The notes under the pieces were generated by a model. That model did not search any database, was not told the DNA's origin, and was given only the letters and a program-made list of their open reading frames with translations. This document shows positions 6,664 to 14,356 of a stretch of 64,000 nt of DNA, in pieces. Positions within the stretch are counted from its first letter, which is position 1; every line of letters starts with the position of its first letter. A program made the position numbers and the translations under genes. The DNA is taken from positions 1 to 64,000 of the forward strand of contig JAUIKS010000039.1 of the NCBI GenBank assembly GCA_030430565.1, given 5' to 3'. The DNA comes from Polyangia bacterium. Lineage in GTDB: Bacteria; Myxococcota_A; Polyangia; Nannocystales; Nannocystaceae.

Positions 6664-7635
6664 ATGGGTGTTCGTGTCATTGCTTCGTCATCACAAAAAA
6701 GACCGACCGGTCGCACCCCGCCTGCCGAGGCGCGTCGTGAGCGTCGCGCGTCGCGTGAGAAGGTGATCCTGAACCGGCTCAAGTGGGCGTTTCGTGTGCT
6801 CGCGTTCTCGCCTCGACGCGCAGGCGCGGTCGCCGAACGTCTGTTTCAACGGGCTCGTCGCTACCGTCGCCCCGAGTGGGAGCGGGCGATCTTGGCGACA
6901 GGGACGCGGTTTCACTACCTCGGTCCTGGCGGTGTAGCGATGCCCGCGACGAGCTGGGGTGAGGGTCCCGTGGTCGCGTTGATGCACGGATGGGAGGGCC
7001 GCGGGAGCCAGCTCGGCGCGTTCGTTGAGCCGTTGGTGGCGGCGGGGTTCAAGGTCGTCGCTGTCGACGCGCCGGGGCACGGTGACGCGCCTGACGGCCT
7101 GGCGAACCCGATGGTGTTCGCCGAGACGCTGCGTCGGCTGGAGCACTGGATGGGCGGGCTGCACGCCGTCATCGCGCACTCGTTTGGAGCCCTGGGCACA
7201 GCGTACGCTTTCTATGAGGGGCTGACCGCCGCGCGCGTGGTGCTCGTGGCTCCGGCGACATCGCCCCGGGTAGCGACGGAGACGATGGCGCGCATGCTCT
7301 CGCTGCCTCCGGACATTGTCGGCGATCTACAGCGGCGGATCGAGAAGCGGGTCAAGCTGCAGCTCGACGAGATCGAGAACGGGCGGCTGTTCTCGCACAT
7401 CACTTGTCCGGTGCTGGTTGTGCACGATGTCGACGACACCGAGGTCTCGACGGATGATGTCGAGGCGATCGCGGCGACGACCGACGCGCGCGTACGCTGG
7501 ACCCGCGGGCTGGGTCACCGACGCATCCTGCGAGACCCCGCCGTGCTCGCGCGCGCGACCGCCTTCATCGAGGAGGCGGCGCGCCCCCGCGTCGATCCAT
7601 GGCGCTCGTTCCTCGTCGACAGCTCGCCGTTCTGA
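6664..7635 (+). CDS. Alpha/beta hydrolase
   Basis: This 323-residue protein has an alpha/beta-hydrolase fold without a signal peptide. Visible elements are the oxyanion-hole motif MHGWEGRG (about residues 100-107), the VVAVDAPGHGDAP strand, the nucleophile elbow AHSFGALG (Ser about 172), an acidic residue in VVHDVDDTEV (about 256) and His in LGHRRILRD (about 281). The substrate is unknown. The ATG follows GGAGGA with good spacing. The first 40 residues are basic and poorly conserved-looking, and the operator-like palindrome lies inside codons 13-17, which could act as a roadblock. It is probably controlled by the TetR protein just upstream. Confidence 0.85.
   Translation: MGVRVIASSSQKRPTGRTPPAEARRERRASREKVILNRLKWAFRVLAFSPRRAGAVAERLFQRARRYRRPEWERAILATGTRFHYLGPGGVAMPATSWGEGPVVALMHGWEGRGSQLGAFVEPLVAAGFKVVAVDAPGHGDAPDGLANPMVFAETLRRLEHWMGGLHAVIAHSFGALGTAYAFYEGLTAARVVLVAPATSPRVATETMARMLSLPPDIVGDLQRRIEKRVKLQLDEIENGRLFSHITCPVLVVHDVDDTEVSTDDVEAIAATTDARVRWTRGLGHRRILRDPAVLARATAFIEEAARPRVDPWRSFLVDSSPF
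6701..6714. promoter_or_regulatory. Second copy of the putative TetR operator, inside the hydrolase 5' end
   Basis: GACCGACCGGTCGC is an exact 14-base reverse-complement match to the site at 6006-6019. It lies 37 bases inside the hydrolase reading frame, directly after an A6 run. Two identical palindromes in neighbouring 5' regions argue for a shared regulator. Confidence 0.55.
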
Positions 7636-7672
7636 GACCGGCGTCGGCGTTTCGGCCGGCGGCGCGGTGGGC

Positions 7673-7704
7673 AAAAAAAAGACCGCCTCCTGCGAGGCGG
7701 TCTT
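7673..7704 (-). terminator. Intrinsic terminator for the small basic protein gene (possibly bidirectional)
   Basis: AAGACCGCCTC and GAGGCGGTCTT form a perfect 11-bp stem with a CTGC loop. On the minus strand it is followed by eight T. It lies 5 bases beyond the stop of the leftward gene and also just after the rightward hydrolase. Confidence 0.9.
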
Positions 7705-7709
7705 GTTGG

Positions 7710-7973
7710 TTATCGCTGCGCGAGCTGTCTGGTTGTCAGGAGGTTGTAGTCCGCTGGGTTGCAGCGGCTGCAGCCGACGTTGCCGCACGGGCCCGTCGGG
7801 TGATCCGTGAGGCGAACCTGAGTGATTCGCTGCCTCCGCAGCTTCGCTCGCTTGCTCTTTGAGTTCTGCCCGGAAAGCTTCCAGGCCTCGTACTGACGGC
7901 GCTGGGCCTCTTTACGTGCGACTTTTTGAGCACGTCGACGCGCGCGCGCCTTCGCTTTTGTTTTCTTTGACAT
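7710..7973 (-). CDS. Small basic Cys-containing protein, unknown function
   Basis: This 87-residue protein starts MSKKTKAKARARRRAQKVAR and is strongly basic over its first 50 residues. The C-terminal part carries CGNVGCSRCNP (Cys-x4-Cys-x2-Cys), which could bind zinc or iron. I do not recognise the family. A perfect intrinsic terminator directly after the stop supports a real, separately transcribed gene. The composition suggests nucleic-acid or ribosome binding, but this is only inference from charge. Confidence 0.65.
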   Translation of the reverse strand: MSKKTKAKARARRRAQKVARKEAQRRQYEAWKLSGQNSKSKRAKLRRQRITQVRLTDHPTGPCGNVGCSRCNPADYNLLTTRQLAQR

Positions 7974-8891
7974 TGTGAATCACCACGCCGCGAGAGGAGG
8001 GGTCGCGGAGCGGGCGATCCGAAGATGTGTTACGGCGATGCCACAAGCCTCGGAGCGCCCGACTTACAATCGGGGGTCTGAGGCGCGTGTGACATGAGCC
8101 TCCGCGTGGACTCACGTCACACGCTAAAGACGCTCTTCATCGAAGCTCTCCTGACTCGAGCCGACGCTCGAAACCTGGTCCATGAGTAAGGGAGGAAGCA
8201 GACGCTGCGCGTGACGCCTGCGCGCGACCGCGCGCAGGAGCGCTTCGTTCCCGATGAACCACGCCCAGCTGCCTTGTAGAAGACGACGATGACGAGCCGA
8301 GGGCTCATCTCCATGCGGGCGCGGTGCTCACGTTCAACAGGTCAAGGTCAGTAGCTCCGTGTTCTTCGACATCGGACGCTCGCGCGTCGCGATGATTCAA
8401 CCTCACGACGATAAAAAATCAGCCGCGCGCTGTCACGCGAAAATACCGCGGGCTCGCGCTCGCGTCGCGATGAGGCGAGACCGGCCGTGGGGTTTTTCAA
8501 CGCGCGCGCGCTCGTGCGCGGTAGCGAGCCCGCCGGCGCGTCGAGAGAAGATGTCCATTGGGACATGTCGTGAGACCGCGGAGACGACTCGATCGGCGAG
8601 GAGCGTTCGCCCCCAGAGGCGAGCGCGACGCCGTGGGAGATCCGTGTGAGGACGTCGACAATCGCGATCCCGATCCCGTGATGAACAGCTGCGTGGCGAG
8701 CTCGACGCGCCGGAGCGCGGTTGTTGCTGCTGCAAGCGTGCCTGGGCTCGCGCGTTGTAACCCCGCCAACGGCCGATAAATTTTACATGAGATTCAGAAC
8801 ACTAAAACAACAAGACATGTAGCCGTTGACGCTCGACTTGCGCGCACGACTTCTCCGAGCGGGCGCCGAACGCTGTGATAGCGTGCCGCGC
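7974..8891. other. 918-base stretch with no supportable gene
   Basis: Several short frames exist on both strands but all are Arg/Ser-rich, lack ribosome sites and show no domain character. The right end (8781-8825) is unusually AT-rich for this genome and contains AAGACATGT at 8812-8820, one of several dispersed copies of a motif described in the findings. It may carry the promoter of the gene at 8892. Confidence 0.6.
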
Positions 8892-9383
8892 ATGGGATTC
8901 TTCAACCGGCTCAAGAAGGCGTTCGGCAAGACGGGCGTCGAGCTCAAGTACACGTGGATCGAGGATCCGCTCAACTTCACGGATCCGATGGTTAAGGCGA
9001 CGGTGACCGTCTCGGCGACCGACGGCGCGGTGACGGTTCTCGGGACCTCAGCGAAGCTCGTGGCGCGTCGCAAGAGCGGCGACGAAGAGGAGGAGATCTT
9101 GCTCGGGGAGGTCTCCGAGGAGGCTGATCCGAACTACACGACGGATCGCAACGGCAAGTCCGTTCCGGTCTACCCGCACACTATCCAGACGGGTGAGTCC
9201 GAGGGCTTCGGGATCTTCCTCGACGATCTCGACCTGCCCGCGTCGTTGAAGGACTGGGGGGTCACGGACGCCGCGTCCGCGCGCGCGAAGGGGGTCGAGA
9301 TCGATTTTGTCACCGAGGTCGACATCAAGGAGACGAACTTCATGTTCGACCCGAACATCAAGCAGACGATCGGGCTCTCGTAG
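8892..9383 (+). CDS. Hypothetical protein, possible arrestin/Spo0M-like beta-sandwich
   Basis: This 163-residue acidic protein starts MGFFNRLKKAFGKTGVELKY and is predicted to be mostly beta strands (MVKATVTVSATDGAVTVLGT, SVPVYPHTIQTGESEGFGIF, GVEIDFVTEVDIKETNFMFD). The short amphipathic N-terminal helix followed by a two-layer beta pattern resembles Spo0M/arrestin-like proteins, but no diagnostic motif was seen and this is a weak guess. The ATG at 8892 is preferred because the upstream in-frame extension is Arg/Leu-rich and has no ribosome site. A strong terminator follows. Confidence 0.55.
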   Translation: MGFFNRLKKAFGKTGVELKYTWIEDPLNFTDPMVKATVTVSATDGAVTVLGTSAKLVARRKSGDEEEEILLGEVSEEADPNYTTDRNGKSVPVYPHTIQTGESEGFGIFLDDLDLPASLKDWGVTDAASARAKGVEIDFVTEVDIKETNFMFDPNIKQTIGLS

Positions 9384-9406
9384 ACGACGCTCTTGCGAAT
9401 TCACTC

Positions 9407-9440
9407 GGCGCCGTCCAGGACTCCTGGGCGGCGCCTTTTT
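9407..9440 (+). terminator. Intrinsic terminator after the hypothetical gene
   Basis: GGCGCCGTCCAGG pairs with CCTGGGCGGCGCC (one mismatch) and is followed by TTTTT (9436-9440). It ends transcription ahead of the methyltransferase gene. Confidence 0.85.
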
Positions 9441-9479
9441 GCGTGGTAGCAGTGGGGGAGGGGATGAGCCGCGCGGCGC

Positions 9480-12197
9480 GTGACGAGAGCTCAGCACGAA
9501 CAGGTAGGCGAGCAGCTTTGCGACGCGCTTCGAGCGCTGTGGGTCGAGATCCAGCGGTCGGGGGCGGCGGATGTGCCGACGGACGCAGCGCGGCTCCGCG
9601 ACGGCTTGCTCGCGTTCGTGATGCGGATCGTGTTTGTGCTGCACGCCGAGGCCCGCGCCCGCGAATTTGGAGAGCTCGATCGTGATTCGCTGGTCTGTCT
9701 CCACGCGCAGCTCGCCGTCGACGCGGCGCGTGAGCGCGCCGCGATGACGCGGCGGTTCGACGCCTGCGCGAGGATCGGCCGCCGCCTCCACGAGCTGTAC
9801 ACGGCCGGGCGCGGACGACTGTTCGCGCCGGGGGTGTATGGCCTCCTTCGCGCGCGCGTCTCGGACTGGGCGCTGTGGCGTGTGCTCGACAGCGTGTTGA
9901 CCGTGGACGGTGAGCGGCTGGACTACGGCGCGCTGCCGATTGAGCAGCTGGGATCGGTGTACGAGTCGCTGCTCGGCGCGGAGCTCCCGTCGCCGCGGTC
10001 GCGCAGCGGGGGCCGGCTCGCGCGACGTGCTTCGGGTTCCCACTACACGCCGCGCGCGCTGACGGAGCGAGTCGTTCGCGTGACGTTCAAACCGGTGCTC
10101 GAGGCCTTGGGCGGTCAGCCGACGCCGGCGCAGCTGCTCGAGCTGAAGATCTGCGACCCCGCGATGGGGGCGGGCGCGTTCTTGCTCGAGGCGTGTCGCC
10201 AGCTCGCGGATGAGCTGGTCCGCGCGTGGCGCCGAGGATCGGGGGCGGAGCTGGCGACGCGGGGTGACGAACGAGCGCTCCAGCTTCAGGCTCGTCGGCT
10301 CGTCGCGCTGCGATGTCTTTACGGCGTCGACAAGAGCGAGTTCGCGGTTGATCTAGCGAAGCTCTCGCTGTGGCTGCTCGCGGCGGCGCCGGACGATCCC
10401 CACACCTTCCTCGATCACTCGCTTCGGCACGGCGACGCGCTCGTCGGGCTCTCGCGCGCCGGCGTGCAGCGGTTTCACTGGCGCGAGCCCGGGGACGAAG
10501 CGCCGCTCGAGCTGCCGCGCGCGCGCGCGGCCGCACGCTTGATCGGGGACGCGTGCGTGGCCTCCTTCTTCGCCGGGAGCGGGCGGCGCGAGCGCGCGAA
10601 GCGGCGGCGGGCTAGCCACGCCGAGGTCGAGGCGTGGATCGGGGGGGCGCGCTCCGAGGCGTCGCTGCGCGAGCTCTCTCGGACGCTGAGAGATGAGCCC
10701 GCGCTGTCCCCCTTCCACTGGGAGATCGAGTTTCCGGAGGTGTTCGAGCGAGCCCGACCGGGCTTCGACTCGATCGTCGGCAACCCGCCCTTCGCCGGCA
10801 AGAACACGACGATCCGCGCCCAGCGACGCGGGTACCTCGACTGGCTCAAGGCGGTGCACCCGGGCGCGCACGGGAACGCCGACCTCGTCGCGCACTTCCT
10901 CCGCCGCGGGTTCACGCTGCTGCGAGACGCGGGGACGCTCGGCTTCATCGCGACCAACACGGTGCGCCAGGGTGATACGCGCACGACCGGCCTGGGCTGG
11001 ATCTGCGCGAGCGGTGGGCAGATTTATGACGCGACGCGCCGCTGCGCGTGGCCGGGCCGCGCGGCGGTCGTCGTGAGCCTGGTCCATGTGCAGAAGGCGG
11101 GACCTCGGCGCGCGGCCACGCTCGACGGCCGCCGGGTCGCGCATGTCTCTTCGTTCCTGTTCCACGCCGGCGGCGAGGCGGCTCCCCGCGCGCTCGCGGC
11201 GAATCGCGGGCGCTGCTACCAAGGCAGCATCCTGCTCGGGATGGGCTTCACCTTTGACGACCGAAGCCGCCGCGCGAGCGTCTCGTCGCTCGCCGAGATG
11301 CGGCGCCTCGTCGCCGCGGACCCGCGCAACCGCGAGCGCATCTTCCCGTACATCGGGGGGGCCGAGCTCAACGAGAGCGCGACGCATCAGCACCATCGCT
11401 ACGCGATCGACTTCTTCGACATGAGCCTGAGCGAGGCGCGTCGCTGGCCGGAGCTGCTGCGCGTCGTCGAGGCGAAGGTCAAGCCTCAGCGCGACGTCCA
11501 GAAGCGCGCCCCGCTGCGGGAGCGCTGGTGGCAGTACGCCGAGAAGCGGCCTGGCCTCGTGCGGGCGATGGCGGGGCGGCGCCGCGTGCTGTTGACCAAC
11601 GCCCAGGCTTCGAAGCATCTCGCGTTCGCCTTCCTCGCGCCGACGGCCGTGTTCGCGAACAGCCTGAACGTGTTCCCGCTCGAGGAGTGGGCCGCCTTCG
11701 CGTTGCTGCAGAGCTCGCTGCACGAGACCTGGGCGCGGTTTCTGTGCTCCTCGATGAAGGATGACCTCCGATACAACCCGTCCGACTGCTTCGAGAACTT
11801 CCCGTTCCCGCCGCGCTGGCGCGACGCGGACGCGCTGGAGCGCGCCGGGCGTCGCTACTACGAGTTTCGGGCCGCGCTGATGCGAGGCGCGGGCCAGGGC
11901 CTCACGCGCGTGTACAACCGCGTCCACGACCCGGCGGAGCGCGCTCCCGAGATCGTCGAGCTGCGCGCGCTGCGAGACGTGATGGACCGGGCCGTGCTCG
12001 AGGCCTACGGCTGGGCGGACATCGAGGCTGGCCGCGAGTTCACGCTCGCGTATACGGGCGACCACGAGGGCGCCAGCGAGGAGAGGCGCGCGCGCGCGAA
12101 GCCGTGGCGGCTGCGCTGGTCCGCGAGCAGCCGCGACGAGGTGCTCGCGCGCCTCCTGGCGCTCAACCAGCGGCGTCACGCGGAGGAGGGAGCGTGA
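9480..12197 (+). CDS. Eco57I/type IIG-like N6-adenine DNA methyltransferase, stand-alone
   Basis: This 905-residue protein has a helical N-terminal region, an N6-adenine methyltransferase core and a C-terminal target-recognition region. The core begins at GSHYTPRAL. SAM motif I is ICDPAMGAGAFLLEA (about residues 223-236), YGVDKSEFAVDLAKLSLWLL follows, and catalytic motif IV is IVGNPPFAGKN (about 433). NPSDCFENFPFPPRW near residue 780 is typical of Eco57I-class methylases. No PD-(D/E)xK nuclease or helicase motif is visible, and no restriction partner lies beside it, so cleavage cannot be claimed. The start is a GTG. It may be a solitary methylase, or part of a phage-defence system whose other genes are elsewhere. 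Confidence 0.85.
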   Translation: MTRAQHEQVGEQLCDALRALWVEIQRSGAADVPTDAARLRDGLLAFVMRIVFVLHAEARAREFGELDRDSLVCLHAQLAVDAARERAAMTRRFDACARIGRRLHELYTAGRGRLFAPGVYGLLRARVSDWALWRVLDSVLTVDGERLDYGALPIEQLGSVYESLLGAELPSPRSRSGGRLARRASGSHYTPRALTERVVRVTFKPVLEALGGQPTPAQLLELKICDPAMGAGAFLLEACRQLADELVRAWRRGSGAELATRGDERALQLQARRLVALRCLYGVDKSEFAVDLAKLSLWLLAAAPDDPHTFLDHSLRHGDALVGLSRAGVQRFHWREPGDEAPLELPRARAAARLIGDACVASFFAGSGRRERAKRRRASHAEVEAWIGGARSEASLRELSRTLRDEPALSPFHWEIEFPEVFERARPGFDSIVGNPPFAGKNTTIRAQRRGYLDWLKAVHPGAHGNADLVAHFLRRGFTLLRDAGTLGFIATNTVRQGDTRTTGLGWICASGGQIYDATRRCAWPGRAAVVVSLVHVQKAGPRRAATLDGRRVAHVSSFLFHAGGEAAPRALAANRGRCYQGSILLGMGFTFDDRSRRASVSSLAEMRRLVAADPRNRERIFPYIGGAELNESATHQHHRYAIDFFDMSLSEARRWPELLRVVEAKVKPQRDVQKRAPLRERWWQYAEKRPGLVRAMAGRRRVLLTNAQASKHLAFAFLAPTAVFANSLNVFPLEEWAAFALLQSSLHETWARFLCSSMKDDLRYNPSDCFENFPFPPRWRDADALERAGRRYYEFRAALMRGAGQGLTRVYNRVHDPAERAPEIVELRALRDVMDRAVLEAYGWADIEAGREFTLAYTGDHEGASEERRARAKPWRLRWSASSRDEVLARLLALNQRRHAEEGA

Positions 12198-12432
12198 CGA
12201 AGGGCGGCGGACGGTATCACGCGCGCGACGGCCGTGTCGTCTGCTCCTTCGAACAGCTGGACAAGAACTCAGGGCGTCGCGCGTCGATCACCCCGACGCC
12301 GCCGTGCAAATCCTTCGCTAGAGCGCGAGCAGCGCGAGCGCTCGGCAGAAACAGCGCCCGCGCCGTCGCGGGAGGCCCCGCGCGAGACTTGAGGCTCGTT
12401 CGCGGGCGCGAGTTCGTGGCATTCTGAGGTAC

Positions 12433-13605
12433 ATGCCCGAACGGTCCCGACGCGCCGATGACGTGGCGACCTCGAGCACGGTCGCGATCGCGGACGCGGT
12501 TGTTCGGATGCACAGGCGCGACGACGACCTCATCGATCTGACGATCGGTCGCGCGTTCGAGGCCACGCCGCGCGTGATCGTCGACACCGCGCGCCGCTCG
12601 ATGACGGAGGACTCCGCGCGTCAGCTGTCGTCTCGAGGCTCGGGAGAATTCCGGCGCGCGTGCGCGTCGAAGCTCGCGCGGGAGAACGGGCTGCGGGTGG
12701 ACGCGGAGCGCCAGATCGTGGCGACGCGCGGCGCCAAGGAGGGCTTGATGATGGCGCTGCTGGCGACCATCAACCCCGGCGACGCGGTGCTCGTCGAGGA
12801 TCCCGGCTTCGTGAGCCACGGCCCGACGGTCGAGCTGTGCGGCGGCGTGCCGGTGTCGGTGCCGCTCGACGTGGACGCACGCTTCGCGTGGCCGCGAACG
12901 CTTCGACTCAAGCGCGGCTCCCCGCGGGTCCGCGCGCTCGTCCTGGCGAACCCGCAGAACCCGACAGGGGTCGTGCGGACCAAGGCCGAGCTCGAGGTGA
13001 TCGCCGCGCTCGCGCGCGAGTACGACCTCTGGGTGATCAGCGACGAGATCTACGAGCGCGCCGTCTGGGGCGGACGACCGCACGTCTGCCTCGCCTCGCT
13101 CGCGGGCATGCGCGCCCGCACGATCACGCTGATGAGCCTGACGAAGACCTACGCGATGGGCGACTGGCGGATCGGCTTCGTGTTCGGGCCAGAGCCCGTG
13201 ATCGAGGGGATCACGAAGTTCAAGGGCCACGCGTTCGCCGGCGCGCCGTCGTTTGTGCAGCGCGCGGCCGCGCTCGCGCTCACGGACCCGCCGCCCGAGC
13301 TGTCGGACTTCTTGCGCCAGTGGGAGCGTCGGTGTCAGCGCGTCGCCGAGGCGATCGACGCGATGCCGGGCGCTCGCTGCTCGCCGCCGGAGGGCGGCTT
13401 CTTCGTCTGGGTCGACGTGCGCGCGCTCGGGCGCGACGACGCCGAGATCGCCGAGCGGCTGCTCGTCGACCACGGCGTCGCGGTGCTCCCCGGGAGCGCG
13501 TTCGGGCGCGGCGGCGCGGGCTTTTTACGGCTCTCGGCGATCCGCGACGAGCCGACCCTGGAGCGCGCGCTCGAGCGCTTGAGCGCCGCGTTCCGCTCGC
13601 GCTGA
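12433..13605 (+). CDS. PLP-dependent aminotransferase, class I/II
   Basis: This 390-residue protein is full length for fold-type I aminotransferases. Diagnostic elements are the cofactor-site region RGAKEGLMMALLA, the NPQNPTG motif, SDEIYERAVW (PLP-ring Asp) and MSLTKTYAMGDWRIGF with the Schiff-base Lys at about residue 238. The C-terminal LRLSAIRDEPTLERAL region supplies the carboxylate-binding Arg. The substrate cannot be read from the sequence; aspartate/aromatic-type or methionine-type enzymes are possible. It stands alone between unrelated genes. Confidence 0.9.
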   Translation: MPERSRRADDVATSSTVAIADAVVRMHRRDDDLIDLTIGRAFEATPRVIVDTARRSMTEDSARQLSSRGSGEFRRACASKLARENGLRVDAERQIVATRGAKEGLMMALLATINPGDAVLVEDPGFVSHGPTVELCGGVPVSVPLDVDARFAWPRTLRLKRGSPRVRALVLANPQNPTGVVRTKAELEVIAALAREYDLWVISDEIYERAVWGGRPHVCLASLAGMRARTITLMSLTKTYAMGDWRIGFVFGPEPVIEGITKFKGHAFAGAPSFVQRAAALALTDPPPELSDFLRQWERRCQRVAEAIDAMPGARCSPPEGGFFVWVDVRALGRDDAEIAERLLVDHGVAVLPGSAFGRGGAGFLRLSAIRDEPTLERALERLSAAFRSR

Positions 13606-13691
13606 CGGCCGCCGCCGCGCGCGGTCGCGTCCTGTCTCTTCGGCCAAGTAAGCGAGCACGCGCGGCGGCGCGTGATCGCGCTGTAGGTCAT

Positions 13692-13747
13692 GTTCTAAAA
13701 GACATGCTCTCGGACGCGCGCCCGCTCGAGGTACATCTCGAGCGGGC
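13692..13747. repeat. Intergenic ACATG motif plus a perfect 11-bp hairpin
   Basis: GTTCTAAAAGACATGCTC (13692-13709) is one copy of a dispersed intergenic motif and contains the inverted pair CATGT/ACATG. Immediately after it GCCCGCTCGAG (13720-13730) pairs perfectly with CTCGAGCGGGC (13737-13747) around GTACAT. There is no U-tract, so the hairpin is not a standard terminator. Confidence 0.6.
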
Positions 13748-13840
13748 GGCGGCTGTGACCCGTCGCGCGAGCGTGATGTAGCGATGACCGCTCCGCGCCG
13801 GCCGCGGCGACGGATCGTCGCGGGCGGGGGCTGACGGACC

Positions 13841-14338
13841 ATGGCGAAGGCGACAACGAAGAATACGGCGACGAAGAAGGTGACGGCGACGCGCAAGGTC
13901 GCCAAGAAGAAGGTCGTCAAGAAGAAGGTCGCCAAGAAGAAGGTCGCCAAGAAGAAGGTCGCCAAGAAGAAGGTCGCCAAGAAGAAGACGACCCGCCGCA
14001 AAGTCGCCGCCAAGCCGGTCGACGGCACGCAGCGCGCGCTGAAGGACTCGCTGCGGGCGATGAAGGTCCCCGAGCTCAAAGAGCGACTGCGGGCGAACGA
14101 CCAGATCGTCACCGGGACCAAGTCCGAGCTGATCGATCGCGTCGCCGAGGGGATTACCCTCGGCGCGCTCCCCCGCTGCCCTCGCTGCGGCCTCGGGCGC
14201 ATGCGCGTGAGCCGATGGGGCGGCTTCTACTGCCCCGGCGGCTACGACGACGACGAGTACGTCGACTGCAAGCACAAGGCGCGCGAGGGGGAGCTCGACC
14301 GCAACCCGTGGGTCTTCGGTCCCAACAAGATCGCCTAG
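13841..14338 (+). CDS. Lys-rich SAP domain protein with PADR1-like zinc motif
   Basis: This 165-residue protein has three parts. Residues about 10-55 are a histone-H1-like tail of repeated VAKKK/VVKKK pentads. Residues about 70-105 form a SAP-type helix-extension-helix (MKVPELKERLRANDQIVTGT, KSELIDRVAEG). Residues about 105-145 contain LPRCPRCGLGRM, GGFYCPGGY and YVDCKHK: four Cys spaced like the PADR1/third zinc domain of PARP-1, where a SAP-like helical part is likewise followed by Cys-x2-Cys, then a YYC motif and a final Cys. A DNA-binding or nucleoid role is likely. No ADP-ribosyltransferase domain is present. The PADR1 relation is my inference from spacing and context. Confidence 0.75.
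   Translation: MAKATTKNTATKKVTATRKVAKKKVVKKKVAKKKVAKKKVAKKKVAKKKTTRRKVAAKPVDGTQRALKDSLRAMKVPELKERLRANDQIVTGTKSELIDRVAEGITLGALPRCPRCGLGRMRVSRWGGFYCPGGYDDDEYVDCKHKAREGELDRNPWVFGPNKIA
13901..13990 (+). repeat. 15-bp tandem repeat encoding (V)AKKK pentads
   Basis: Six consecutive units of GCCAAGAAGAAGGTC, with one GTC variant at the start of unit two, encode the Lys-rich tail of the SAP protein. Near-identical DNA units suggest copy-number change by slippage. Confidence 0.85.
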
Positions 14339-14356
14339 CCAGCGAGCCAGCCCGAG

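Noticed and set aside
8359..8649. Open frames in the 7974-8891 gap
   Set aside because: Arg/Ser-rich on both strands, overlapping each other, with no ribosome sites or domains.
9480..12197. DISARM or BREX system around the first methyltransferase
   Set aside because: No helicase, PLD, DUF1998, PglZ or BrxL-type gene is adjacent; only the methylase is seen.
12194..12427. Small frame after the first methyltransferase
   Set aside because: Low-complexity Arg/Ala sequence, no ribosome site and no recognisable domain.
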